Source: Chitinophagaceae bacterium (GTDB lineage Bacteria > Bacteroidota > Bacteroidia > Chitinophagales > Chitinophagaceae). From it: a DNA stretch of 64,000 nucleotides. Made by a program: the position numbers and the translations under genes. The notes beneath the pieces were generated by a model that worked only from the letters and a program-made list of their open reading frames with translations, was not told the origin of the DNA and ran no database searches. The stretch's first letter is position 1, and every line of letters starts with the position of its first letter. The stretch is from the NCBI GenBank assembly GCA_020403425.1, contig JADBXR010000009.1:1-64000 (forward strand), given 5' to 3'. Of this stretch, positions 1 to 8,716 are shown one piece after another.

Positions 1-59
1 GATTCCTGTTTTTTCATAGCAGATACAATCTGCGATTCGGTAAATCTTCCTTTTTTCAT
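1..59 (-). CDS. IS3-family transposase OrfA, N-terminus only (runs off the window)
   Basis: Read on the minus strand from an ATG at 59, the sequence gives MKKGRFTESQIVSAMKKQE before the window ends. The KKGRFTESQIV start is typical of the small helix-turn-helix protein (OrfA) of IS3-family insertion sequences, which binds the element ends and is joined to OrfB by frameshifting to form the active transposase. Only 19 codons are visible, so integrity and OrfB cannot be judged. Confidence 0.85.
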   Translation of the reverse strand, partial: MKKGRFTESQIVSAMKKQE

Positions 60-136
60 GTCTTTCTAAGTTTAAAGTTAACAAGCTTTTTTCCGTTAAC
101 TCTAACCAAGAATGGACAACTTTTAGGGGAAGCCTA
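1..136 (-). mobile_element. End of an IS3-family insertion sequence
   Basis: The element's transposase start lies at 59 and about 75 bp of non-coding sequence follows out to a probable terminus. Read in transposase direction the outermost bases are TAGGCTTCCCCTAAAAGTTG (136 to 117), resembling IS3-type terminal repeats with a C-run followed by AAAGTT. The exact end is inferred; the other terminus and any target duplication lie outside the window. The neighbouring 233-codon gene stops inside these outermost bases. Confidence 0.6.
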
Positions 137-835
137 CAACCTCACTAGACTGCGCTTGGCAATGGGCAGCAGGGTCTCTTCCATGGGTAAACTCAGTTCT
201 GTTTCTACGGAATATACGGCCGGGTTGGGCAGGTCGGAACGGTTGCGGAGCAGCTCTGCTTTGATGTTCTGGTAGGAGTTCACAATGTTGCGCTGCCATA
301 CATCCACGAACTCGGTCTTGATGCTGCGGTATTTCTCATCGTGTTTTTCAAAGATGCTGAGCCGGTACTGGTATACCCAGGTATTTCGGCTCTTACCCTC
401 GCAAAGCATAAAATACCCTTCGTTGTGATCGAGGGGTACCAGGCCCACAGGTTCTATATTGATCCGGTTCTCCACAAAATCATAGATCTCCGAACCACTG
501 GTAATGGTCCGTTTCATGGTGGAGGAAGCGTAATTGATGATGTCCTCCAGTTCCTGCATCAGTTCATCATCTTCTATCAGAGACTCATATAATAATTGCA
601 ATTTTTCGATCTGCACGCCGGTAAGTCTTTTGGGAAACTGCTCCTGCAGGTATTTCTTGTTCTCTCTGAATGCCACCAGGTTGTTGTAGTGAAAGATCAG
701 GTCGGCAAACTGGGGATAGAGTTTGTTCTCGCAGAAATAACGGTTGATCTCCTGCAGGTAAGCCAGTAATGTGTACTTCTTGAGTTCAAAATCAATGTAC
801 CCATCGGCAAACCAGGTCTGTGATAAGGTCTTCAT
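134..835 (-). CDS. Conserved hypothetical protein, 3' end at IS junction
   Basis: I do not recognise a domain in this 233-residue protein. It has no signal peptide or membrane segment and is rich in charged and aromatic residues, with a predicted mostly helical first half and a motif-like stretch VGLVPLDHNEGYFMLCEGK in the second half that looks like a beta region. The start is the ATG at 835. The TAG stop (136-134) coincides with the probable terminal bases of the adjacent IS3 element, so the last few residues (LVRL) may not be the original C-terminus. It is divergent from the XRE-cupin regulator gene, with operator-like repeats between them, and might be controlled by it. Confidence 0.7.
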   Translation of the reverse strand: MKTLSQTWFADGYIDFELKKYTLLAYLQEINRYFCENKLYPQFADLIFHYNNLVAFRENKKYLQEQFPKRLTGVQIEKLQLLYESLIEDDELMQELEDIINYASSTMKRTITSGSEIYDFVENRINIEPVGLVPLDHNEGYFMLCEGKSRNTWVYQYRLSIFEKHDEKYRSIKTEFVDVWQRNIVNSYQNIKAELLRNRSDLPNPAVYSVETELSLPMEETLLPIAKRSLVRL

Positions 836-861
836 ATTGATCTTTTTGTTCCTTAATTTAC

Positions 862-924
862 TTTACTGACGGTAGAAAGTCTAATATTGTTTACTAACAG
901 TATGTGAAAAACCTGACAGGTTTT
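862..924. promoter_or_regulatory. Operator-like repeats in divergent intergenic region
   Basis: Two near-identical 13-mers, TTTACTGACGGTA (862-874) and TTTACTAACAGTA (890-902), lie 28 bp apart. The second is itself an interrupted palindrome (TACT-aac-AGTA). A perfect 8-1-8 palindrome, AAAACCTG-a-CAGGTTTT, follows at 908-924. They sit between the divergent 233-codon gene and the XRE-cupin gene, where an autoregulating HTH protein would bind. This is inference from position and symmetry only. Confidence 0.4.
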
Positions 925-985
925 GATGGGATGACAAGGTAGAAGGTATTAAATTGTTATCTGTATAGGTTTTAAAGAACAGCCA

Positions 986-1567
986 ATGAAAGAAGATATC
1001 ATCATACAGATCAGTAACCGACTTCGCGATCTGCGAAAGGAAAAGAACATCACTTTACAGGAACTGGCTGAGGCCGCCGGTGTTTCCAAAGAAATGCTGA
1101 GCCAGGTGGAGAATAGCCGGGCCATCCCATCCCTGCCCGTACTACTGAACCTGATCAGCTCCCTGCAGGTGGATTTCAACGACTTCTTCAAAGATATCAA
1201 CCTGCTGACCCCGGATAGTAAAGTGATCTTCCGGAAAAAGAACGAGTACCAGCCTTTCGAGAAAGAGAATGCAGAAGGTTTTTTTTACCAGCGCCTTTTT
1301 TCTACTACGGTGCACGATCATCATGTGGATTTCGTGTTGCTGCGCCTGGCCAAAAATGCCCAGCGTGCACCGGTGAGTACCGATGCCTTTGAATTCAAGT
1401 ACCTGATCAGTGGAAATGTCCGTTACCAGATCGGTGAGGAGTCGTTCGATATGGAAGCAGGGGACTCCCTTTTCTTTGATGCCACCGAAACACATCATCC
1501 CACCAATACCGGTGAGGGAGATGCATTGCTGCTGGTAGTGTACCTGTTCAAAGAAAGGATGATCTGA
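986..1567 (+). CDS. XRE-family regulator with C-terminal cupin domain
   Basis: 193 residues. Residues about 8-62 form an HTH_3 domain (LRDLRKEKNITLQELAEAAG, then VSKEMLSQVE as the recognition-helix region). Residues about 110-185 form a small cupin barrel (FEFKYLISGNVRYQIGEE, then MEAGDSLFFDATETHHPTN). Such proteins usually repress or activate a neighbouring catabolic operon, with the cupin sensing a small ligand. It stands directly upstream of the SusC-led phosphonate-type locus in the same direction, so it is the obvious candidate regulator of that locus and of itself. The ligand cannot be read from the sequence. Confidence 0.9.
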   Translation: MKEDIIIQISNRLRDLRKEKNITLQELAEAAGVSKEMLSQVENSRAIPSLPVLLNLISSLQVDFNDFFKDINLLTPDSKVIFRKKNEYQPFEKENAEGFFYQRLFSTTVHDHHVDFVLLRLAKNAQRAPVSTDAFEFKYLISGNVRYQIGEESFDMEAGDSLFFDATETHHPTNTGEGDALLLVVYLFKERMI

Positions 1568-1593
1568 CAGGGGCCTGGTTAACAAATTCTTTA

Positions 1594-1646
1594 CAAAAGT
1601 TTAATATTAGTGGATTAATGAGCGTGAATTCTCTCAAAAGTTTAAT
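1594..1646 (+). repeat. Direct repeat CAAAAGTTTAAT upstream of susC-like gene
   Basis: The 12-mer CAAAAGTTTAAT occurs at 1594-1605 and again at 1635-1646, 41 bp apart start to start (close to four helical turns), just upstream of the promoter of the SusC gene. The spacing puts both copies on the same DNA face, as expected of paired activator sites. No regulator is proven. Confidence 0.4.
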
Positions 1647-1699
1647 CTGACTTTACTTTTCCTTAACATTAACGACATCTTCGCTTAACACTGCCCGGA

Positions 1700-1707
1700 T
1701 AGTTTTG
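1700..1707 (+). promoter_or_regulatory. Promoter -7 box TAGTTTTG for SusC-led operon
   Basis: TAGTTTTG fits the Bacteroidota sigma -7 consensus TAnnTTTG exactly. It lies 28 bp ahead of the ATG at 1736, which would give a leader of roughly 20 nt. No clear TTTG -33 box is present, which would suit a promoter that needs an activator. Confidence 0.55.
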
Positions 1708-1735
1708 CCTTCACCAAACAACTAAAACCTTGTTT

Positions 1736-4700
1736 ATGAAGCTGAAACACATCCATTACCTGAAACGTTTATTGCCGCTTATGGTGATATTGTTTCTCTC
1801 AGGTATGCTGCATGCCCAATCTATCCCTGTCAAGGGGCGGGTGATCGATGCGGTTAGTAAAAAACCGATCGAAGGGGCCAGCATCCTGGTGAAAAATGCA
1901 AAGACCAGTACCAGTACCGATGCGGATGGACAATTCTCCATCAATGCATCCAAAAATGCCCAGTTGCAGATCAGTTCTGTTGGTTTCCAGACCAAACAGG
2001 TGGCTGTGACCGGTGAAGTATTATCTATCAGTCTCGAAGCTTCTGTGAAACAGCTCGATGAAGTGGTGATCACTGCATTGGGTATCAAAAAAGAAAAGAA
2101 GCTGGTGAGTTATGCCACCCAGGAGATCAAGGGTGCGGACCTGATCAAAGCCAGGGAACCCAATCCCATCAACTCTCTGGTGGGTAAAGTGGCCGGTCTG
2201 TCTGTCGGCGCTTCTGCCGAATTGCTGGGCCGTCCGCAGGTGTTGCTGCGTGGTTCCAATATTGACCTCTATGTGATCGATGGTATACCGATCAATTCCG
2301 ATACCTGGAACGTTTCTCCGGATGATATCGAGAACATCACCGTACTGAAAGGGCCCGTGGCCTCTGCTTTGTATGGCTACCGTGGTCAGCGTGGTGCCAT
2401 CATCATCACCACCAAAAAAGGTTCCAGGGACAAACGCGGTTATGCGATCGAGTTCAACAGCAGTACCATGTTTGATAAAGGATTCATCGCCCTGCCCAGG
2501 ACGCAGGACCTGTATGGTCCCGGTGACCATGGTAAGTATGCGTTCGTAGATGGTAAAGGCGGTGGTTTGAACGATGGGGACTATGATATCTGGGGACCCA
2601 AATTCGAAGGTCAACTGATCCCTCAGTACGACAGCCCTGTTGATCCCGTTACCGGCGTACGTAAAGGAACACCCTGGGTTGCCAGGGGTAAGGATAACCT
2701 GAAGCGTTATATCCAGACAGGTTTGCTTACCACCAACAACCTGTCGGTATCATCCAGTAATGATAAATATGATATCCGTTTTTCGCTGTCGCATTCCTAC
2801 CAGAAAGGTATCGTGCCCAATACGCAGCTGAACATTACCAATTTCAACATCAACACCGGATACCGTTTCAATGACAAACTGAAACTGGATGCGCAGTTGA
2901 ACTACAACCGTCAGTACACGCCCAATTTCCCGGATGTGAACTATGGTCCCAACAGTATCATCTATAACATGACCCTTTGGGGCGGTGCCGACTGGAATGT
3001 GGATGATATGCGTAATTACTGGCAGCCGGGTAAAGAAGGCGTACAGAGCATTTACGCTGAGTACCAGCGTTACCATAATCCTTACTTCATGGCGTATGAG
3101 TGGCTGCGCGGACATTATAAGACCGATGTGTATGGATACGTATCCCTGACTCAGAAGATCGGAAATAACACGGAACTGGTGGCCAGAACAGCAGTGACCA
3201 CTTATGACGTTCTGCGTACAGAGAAAATGCCTTTCTCCGCTCACCCTTATGGAAGAGAGGAAGGACGCGGCGACTACCGTGAGGACAAACGTAACCTGTT
3301 CGAGAACAACACTGAGCTGATGGCCAAGTACAACAACCGCTTTGGACAGATCAGCGTGAACGGTTTTGTAGGTGGTAACGTGCGTAACTTCTCTTATAAA
3401 TCCAGTTTTGTTACCACCGATTACCTGAACGTGCCGGGTGTATATTCTTTTGCCAACAGCCGCAATCCTGTGAGGGCGTACAATTTTGCAAGCGACATGC
3501 GTGTGATGAGTGCTTACTACTCGTTCGATGTGGCTCTGAGCAAATATTTCAACCTGAATACGACCGGAAGGGTCGATAAGCTGTCCACCCTGAACGAGTC
3601 GTATTTCTATCCCTCTGTTTCCGGTAACACCATCCTTTCTGATTACCTGGTGATGCCCAAGGCCATTTCGTTCCTGAAGGCCCGCGCCTCTTACGCGAAT
3701 GTGAAAAGTGGTGGATCCAGTGTAACTTCTTATATCGGTGCAACCCCTAATGCGAGTTATCCGCTGGGGTATGGTGCAGAGTATACTTCTTCGTATGATG
3801 GACCTACCTATGGTCTGGCCACTCCATACAACACTGCCCTGGGCTATAACAACCAGCCCTATGCAACCTATCCCAATAACCTGATCGATCCGGCTATCAG
3901 TCCCGACAGCCGTACCACGCTGGAATTGGGTCTGGATGTGAAATTCCTGAAGAACCGCATAGGCCTGGATATCGCTTATTACACCAATATCGACGGTCCG
4001 CAGATCTATAACAAACCTTTATCACAGACCACCGGTTACAATTCCTTCATCACCAACGCGGTGAAGAACAAGACCACTGGTATTGAGATCTCCATCAGCG
4101 GACAGGCCATCAAGAACAAGGATTTCTCCTGGGATGTATTGCTGAACCTGAGCAAGTATCGCAGAACACTGGCCGAATTGCCTGCAGGGGTAGATGTGTT
4201 GAATACATTCTATGCCAAAGGCGACAGGCTCGATAAGATATATGGAAGAGGTTTTGTGAGGACTCCCGATGGTCAATTGATCAATGATGCAGGTGGACGC
4301 CCCATTGTGAATTCAGTCAATCAGTTCCTGGGTTATGCCGATCCGGACCTGGTATGGGGACTGAATAACCGTTTCACTTATAAAAATGTCACCTTCTCTT
4401 TCCAGTTCGATGGCCGTATTGGCGGTGTCATGGAAGATTATGTACGTAAGCAGTCCTTCCGCGGCGGACGCCATATCGAGACCACAGAAGGCGCCATGGG
4501 TGAGGCCCGTTACCAGGATTACCTGGGTGTGAAGTCCTATGTGGGTGAAGGTGTGGTAGTGTCCAATGGAGCGGCCATCAAATATGATCCTACCACTGGC
4601 GCGGTGACCAATTATGGTGATCTTAAGTACGCACCGAATACGACCAAGACCTTTTTACAGGATTATATCAGCCGTTATTACAATACTTCAGAGGGTAACA

Positions 4701-4954
4701 TGATCAGCAAGACCTACCTGAAGCTGCGCGAAGTGGTGCTGACCTACAATATCCCTTCGGATGTTTTTGGCAAAAAAGGATTCTTCAGATCAGCTACGGT
4801 GTCATTTGTAGGACGTAACCTCCTTTACATCATGAAAGACGGTAACCGCTACAAAGATGTGGATATAGACCAGTATGCCGGTGGACAAACATCTTCCAAT
4901 CTGCAAACGCCTACCACGCGCCGTTATGGTGTCAACTTAAACTTTACTTTCTGA
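1736..4954 (+). CDS. SusC/RagA-family TonB-dependent outer-membrane transporter
   Basis: About 1072 residues from the ATG at 1736 (an in-frame TTG two codons earlier is less likely). Signal peptide (LLPLMVILFLSGMLHAQ), then a carboxypeptidase-regulatory-like domain (VKGRVIDAVSKKPIEGASI), a plug domain (LDEVVITALGIKKEK as the linker, VLLRGSNIDLYVIDGIPI in the plug) and a long beta-barrel ending in an aromatic residue (NLNFTF). SusC proteins form the outer-membrane channel closed by a SusD lid and powered by TonB. The SusD partner follows after 20 bp. The substrate is not visible in the protein. The genes downstream suggest an organophosphonate or its conjugate rather than a plain glycan, since no glycoside hydrolase is nearby. 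Confidence 0.95.
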   Translation: MKLKHIHYLKRLLPLMVILFLSGMLHAQSIPVKGRVIDAVSKKPIEGASILVKNAKTSTSTDADGQFSINASKNAQLQISSVGFQTKQVAVTGEVLSISLEASVKQLDEVVITALGIKKEKKLVSYATQEIKGADLIKAREPNPINSLVGKVAGLSVGASAELLGRPQVLLRGSNIDLYVIDGIPINSDTWNVSPDDIENITVLKGPVASALYGYRGQRGAIIITTKKGSRDKRGYAIEFNSSTMFDKGFIALPRTQDLYGPGDHGKYAFVDGKGGGLNDGDYDIWGPKFEGQLIPQYDSPVDPVTGVRKGTPWVARGKDNLKRYIQTGLLTTNNLSVSSSNDKYDIRFSLSHSYQKGIVPNTQLNITNFNINTGYRFNDKLKLDAQLNYNRQYTPNFPDVNYGPNSIIYNMTLWGGADWNVDDMRNYWQPGKEGVQSIYAEYQRYHNPYFMAYEWLRGHYKTDVYGYVSLTQKIGNNTELVARTAVTTYDVLRTEKMPFSAHPYGREEGRGDYREDKRNLFENNTELMAKYNNRFGQISVNGFVGGNVRNFSYKSSFVTTDYLNVPGVYSFANSRNPVRAYNFASDMRVMSAYYSFDVALSKYFNLNTTGRVDKLSTLNESYFYPSVSGNTILSDYLVMPKAISFLKARASYANVKSGGSSVTSYIGATPNASYPLGYGAEYTSSYDGPTYGLATPYNTALGYNNQPYATYPNNLIDPAISPDSRTTLELGLDVKFLKNRIGLDIAYYTNIDGPQIYNKPLSQTTGYNSFITNAVKNKTTGIEISISGQAIKNKDFSWDVLLNLSKYRRTLAELPAGVDVLNTFYAKGDRLDKIYGRGFVRTPDGQLINDAGGRPIVNSVNQFLGYADPDLVWGLNNRFTYKNVTFSFQFDGRIGGVMEDYVRKQSFRGGRHIETTEGAMGEARYQDYLGVKSYVGEGVVVSNGAAIKYDPTTGAVTNYGDLKYAPNTTKTFLQDYISRYYNTSEGNMISKTYLKLREVVLTYNIPSDVFGKKGFFRSATVSFVGRNLLYIMKDGNRYKDVDIDQYAGGQTSSNLQTPTTRRYGVNLNFTF

Positions 4955-4974
4955 TCCCTTCAAATAAAAACAGT

Positions 4975-6534
4975 ATGAAAAAGATATTGATCTGTTCATT
5001 GATGGCAGCAGCTGCTTTTACTACCGGCTGTACCAAAAAATTTGATGAACTGAAGATAGATACCAACCGGCCAGAGAGTGTGCCGCCATCACTTGTACTG
5101 AGTGGTGTTGAGAATGATTTTACCCAGGGTGCCTGGACATTGGCGCACCGTTGGAACCAGTTCAGTAACTGTAATTACAATTATTATGGTAACCAGGAAT
5201 ACAACTGGACCAATGTTTCCTTTAATCCCTACAATACGCTGAAGAATATCGGAAAGATGGAGCAGGAAGCTGCCAAGATCGCTGCTGCACAGAATCCGTA
5301 CTCGGCATTGGGTAAGTTCTTCCGGGCATTCTTTTATTACGATCTTACCATGCGTGTGGGCGATCTTCCGATGAACGAGGCCGTAAAAGGTCTGGAAGTG
5401 AGTACACCCAAATACAATACCCAGAAAGAAGTGTTCGTTCAGGTACTGAAATGGCTGGAAGAGGCCAACTCGGATATGGCCGCACTGATCACAGCCGGCG
5501 ACAGGACCCTTGCGGGCGATTATTACTACAATAACGATCTGAGAAAATGGCAGAAAGCGATCAATGCCTTCAAATTACGTGTGCTGATCGCTTTGAGTAA
5601 AAAAGAGGCCGACACGGACCTGGCCATCAAACAAAAGTTTGCGGCTACCCTGGCTGATGCGGCAAAGTATCCATTGTTCACCTCTATGGCAGATAACCTG
5701 CAATATGTGTACAACAGTACCTTTAACAAGTATCCTACCAATCCGGATAATTTTGGTTTCGATGCTACCCGCTATAATACCAGCGCCACTTACCTGAATA
5801 ACCTGGTGGCCTTGCAGGATCCGCGCACATTCGTTACCGCAGAACCTGCAGCCAAAAGAGTGGCCGGCGGGGCAGCGCCTAACTCATTTGCTGCTTTCCT
5901 GGGTGCCAGCAGTGGCGAGGACCTGGCAGACATGAGTTCAAAAGCCGGTAATGGAGAGTATTCCTTCATCAACCGCAAACGGTATTACAGCACCTACACG
6001 GCAGAGCCCAATATACAGATCGGCTACCCTGAAATGTGCTTCAATATCGCCGAAGCGATCAACCGTGGCTGGATCACCGGTGATGCAGAAAGCTGGTATA
6101 AGAAAGGGCTTTCTGCTTCCATCTCATTTTATGGTATCGTGAACGGAAACAATACCGTGTATTTTCAGAAGCCAGGCGGTACTTTGAACGATTATAATAC
6201 CTACGTGATCAATTACGATGAGAATGCCTATTATAATCAGGCATCTGTGAAATATGCAGGCAATACAGCCGCAGGTCTCAACCAGATCCTGTTACAGAAA
6301 TACCTGGCCTTTTTCCAGAACAGCGGTTGGGAAGCCTATTATAACTGGAGAAGGACCGGTGTGCCTACTTTCCTTATAGGACCGGGCACCGGAAACAGTC
6401 AGCGTATCGCCAAACGTTTCCTGTATCCTACATCTGAGATCGCTACCAACAAGGCCAACCTGCAGGAAGCACTGCAACGGCAGTTCACGGGTGGTGTGGA
6501 TGATATCAATGCCGATATATGGGTCATCAAGTAA
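4975..6534 (+). CDS. SusD/RagB-like outer-membrane lipoprotein
   Basis: 519 residues. The lipoprotein signal MKKILICSLMAAAAFTTGC places the lipidated cysteine at residue 19. The rest matches the SusD-like (SusD-like_2 type) fold: an N-terminal helical TPR-like part (AKIAAAQNPYSALGKFFRAF, LPMNEAVKGLEV) and a C-terminal stretch with YYNWRRTGVPTF, the typical 'W.E.RRTG.P' region. It caps the preceding SusC channel and binds the substrate outside the cell. A strong hairpin at 6564-6589 follows, so transcription probably drops here before the next receptor gene. Confidence 0.93.
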   Translation: MKKILICSLMAAAAFTTGCTKKFDELKIDTNRPESVPPSLVLSGVENDFTQGAWTLAHRWNQFSNCNYNYYGNQEYNWTNVSFNPYNTLKNIGKMEQEAAKIAAAQNPYSALGKFFRAFFYYDLTMRVGDLPMNEAVKGLEVSTPKYNTQKEVFVQVLKWLEEANSDMAALITAGDRTLAGDYYYNNDLRKWQKAINAFKLRVLIALSKKEADTDLAIKQKFAATLADAAKYPLFTSMADNLQYVYNSTFNKYPTNPDNFGFDATRYNTSATYLNNLVALQDPRTFVTAEPAAKRVAGGAAPNSFAAFLGASSGEDLADMSSKAGNGEYSFINRKRYYSTYTAEPNIQIGYPEMCFNIAEAINRGWITGDAESWYKKGLSASISFYGIVNGNNTVYFQKPGGTLNDYNTYVINYDENAYYNQASVKYAGNTAAGLNQILLQKYLAFFQNSGWEAYYNWRRTGVPTFLIGPGTGNSQRIAKRFLYPTSEIATNKANLQEALQRQFTGGVDDINADIWVIK

Positions 6535-6563
6535 TAACAGAAATAGCATAGGTACAGTTTCAA

Positions 6564-6589
6564 AAGCGGGGCCCTCCGGGGCTTCGCTT
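6564..6589 (+). terminator. Hairpin after susD-like gene
   Basis: An 11-bp stem (AAGCGGGGCCC with GGGCTTCGCTT, two G-T pairs) closed by a TCCG tetraloop sits 30 bp past the SusD stop. There is no U-run after it, so it is either a weak terminator or an mRNA 3'-end stabiliser that separates susCD from the downstream genes. Confidence 0.5.
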
Positions 6590-6652
6590 ACCTTATTAAT
6601 GAATAGGCAGTAAAATTTCGAGCTTGATGGATGGTGTTTGTATATTGGCCCG

Positions 6653-8707
6653 ATGAAACCCCTCTTTATGCATTGTATGAAACTATTGTCACTTTATCTG
6701 TTGCCCCTGCTAGCTGCAGGACAGGAGCGTCCTGCTCCTATCAAAGATACCGCCGGTTCCCTGCAACCGGTCGTGGTCACGGCAACGCGTAAATTGACGG
6801 ATGGATACCTGTTGCCCTATTCATATGTGGTGATCGATTCGCAAACGATCCATCAGTCGGGTGCCAGGACCACGCCGGAGCAGTTGATGGGCGCTACAGG
6901 TGTATTCGTGCAAAAGACCAATCATGGAGGCGGTTCGGCATTCGTAAGAGGGCTTACCGGCAACCAGGCGCTGATCATGCTCGATGGGATCCGGTTCAAC
7001 AATGCCACTTTCCGGTATGGCCCCAATCAATACCTCAATACCATCGACCTGTATACGATCGATAAGATAGAAGTGGTCAAAGGCGCCGGATCCGTACAAT
7101 ATGGGTCCGATGCACTGGGTGGGGTGATACAATTGTTCAGTCGCGACCTCTCATTTGGAAAAAGGGCCTTTCATGCCAAAACCTTTGCCAAGATGGTCTC
7201 TGCCGATATGGAATATACCGGCAGGGGAGAACTTGCTTACCAGTCGAACGGCTTCGCTTTTTCAGCCGGTTATACCCAGCGTAAATTCGGTGACTTGGTT
7301 GGCGGCGATACCACCGGTCGACAAACACCTTCCGGATATACGGAGCGGGCCTTTGATGCGAAAATGAAGTTTCGTCTGGGAGACAATACTTCTTTGTCGT
7401 TCTCTCACCAGTACCTGCGCCAGGAAGATGTGCCCCTGTATCACCGGGTGAAACTGGAGAACTATGCGTACTACTATTTTGCGCCGCAGCAGCGTTCTCT
7501 GACCTACCTGAAACTGGAGACCAAAACAAACCATCGCTGGATGGATCGGATACAACTGATCCTGTCGGCACAACAAAGTTTCGAACGCAGGAACTATCTG
7601 CGGAACGGAAGTGCCAACCGTTTTTCGGAGGAAGATAAAGTGCGTACACTGGGAGCCACCCTTGATGTGGCTTCTGTATGGAGCAAACGATGGTACAGTA
7701 ATAGCGGGATCGAATATTATCGTGACGTAGTGAACAGTGCTAAATTTCAGGAGCCTCTTTCAGGTACTGCTGTACAAACCCTGCGTGGCCTGTATCCTGA
7801 TGGCGCCAGTAACCAGAGTTTCTCATTATACAGCCTGCATCATGTACAGGCTGGACGTTTGTCCATGGAAGGAGGTGTGCGCTACAATGCACTGGCCATC
7901 CATATATCAGACACCAGTAAAACACCGGGTAGCCTGGGCAAGGTTGCCATACGGCCTTCTTCGCTGGTCGTGAATATGGCGCTCGGTTATCAGCTCAATG
8001 CGAGCTCCCGCGTATACACCGCGTTCAGTACCGGTTATCGCGCACCCAATATTGACGACATGGGTAGCCTGGGACTGGTTGACTTTCGTTATGAAGTTCC
8101 TGCTTACGGACTGAGACCTGAAAAAAGTTACCATACGGAGATCGGCTACAGGTATAAGAACAGGCGCCTATCCGCATCGGCAGCTGTTTTTTATATGCAG
8201 CTCTCTGATCTGATCACGCGGGTGCAGGTTCCGGGGCAACAAGTGAACGGGTACAATGTATACACCAAACAGAACAGCCAGGAATCTTACCTGAAAGGGG
8301 CTGAATTTGAATGCAGGTACCTGTTAACGGCCAAACTTACCTGTGAGGTTGGCGGCACGTATCTGTTCGGGCAGAACCTGTCGGCCAACGAGCCGATGCG
8401 TCGTATCCCGCCTGTGAATGGCAGGGTTGTCTTGCGTTACCAACACCAGCAATGGTATGTAGCGGTCGAGAACCTGGCTGCGGGTGCACAAACAAGACTG
8501 GCCCAGGGGGATAAGGATGATAACCGCATTCCTGCAGGAGGAACACCCGGATGGAACCTGTTGAATATGCAGGCTGGTTATGCGGTAAAACAGTTCAGGA
8601 TACAGGCTGGCTTGCAGAATATCGGAAATGTTGATTACCGCACCCATGGAAGTGGTATCAACGGAGCAGGCAGAAATGCCTGGCTTTCTTTTCAATTCAT
8701 GTTATAA
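6653..8707 (+). CDS. TonB-dependent receptor (BtuB/CirA-like size)
   Basis: About 684 residues from the ATG at 6653; a second ATG at 6677 gives a cleaner signal peptide (MKLLSLYLLPLLAAGQ). A near-consensus -7 box (TATATTGG, 6641-6648) lies just before 6653, which may favour the later start. A TonB-box-like segment (LQPVVVTATRK) precedes a plug domain (ALIMLDGIRFNN, IEVVKGAGSVQYGSDALGGVI) and a barrel ending SFQFML. This is a classical receptor without the SusC N-terminal domain. It starts the run of tightly spaced phosphonate-type genes (10 bp to the HD gene), so it may import the phosphonate or a metal needed by the diiron HD enzyme. Confidence 0.92.
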   Translation: MKPLFMHCMKLLSLYLLPLLAAGQERPAPIKDTAGSLQPVVVTATRKLTDGYLLPYSYVVIDSQTIHQSGARTTPEQLMGATGVFVQKTNHGGGSAFVRGLTGNQALIMLDGIRFNNATFRYGPNQYLNTIDLYTIDKIEVVKGAGSVQYGSDALGGVIQLFSRDLSFGKRAFHAKTFAKMVSADMEYTGRGELAYQSNGFAFSAGYTQRKFGDLVGGDTTGRQTPSGYTERAFDAKMKFRLGDNTSLSFSHQYLRQEDVPLYHRVKLENYAYYYFAPQQRSLTYLKLETKTNHRWMDRIQLILSAQQSFERRNYLRNGSANRFSEEDKVRTLGATLDVASVWSKRWYSNSGIEYYRDVVNSAKFQEPLSGTAVQTLRGLYPDGASNQSFSLYSLHHVQAGRLSMEGGVRYNALAIHISDTSKTPGSLGKVAIRPSSLVVNMALGYQLNASSRVYTAFSTGYRAPNIDDMGSLGLVDFRYEVPAYGLRPEKSYHTEIGYRYKNRRLSASAAVFYMQLSDLITRVQVPGQQVNGYNVYTKQNSQESYLKGAEFECRYLLTAKLTCEVGGTYLFGQNLSANEPMRRIPPVNGRVVLRYQHQQWYVAVENLAAGAQTRLAQGDKDDNRIPAGGTPGWNLLNMQAGYAVKQFRIQAGLQNIGNVDYRTHGSGINGAGRNAWLSFQFML

Positions 8708-8716
8708 ATCAGAATC

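Noticed and set aside
1756-2614. Long open frames antisense to the SusC gene (and many similar ones across the window)
   Set aside because: They follow the codon bias of the sense gene, have no promoter or family-like sequence, and lie wholly inside well-supported genes.
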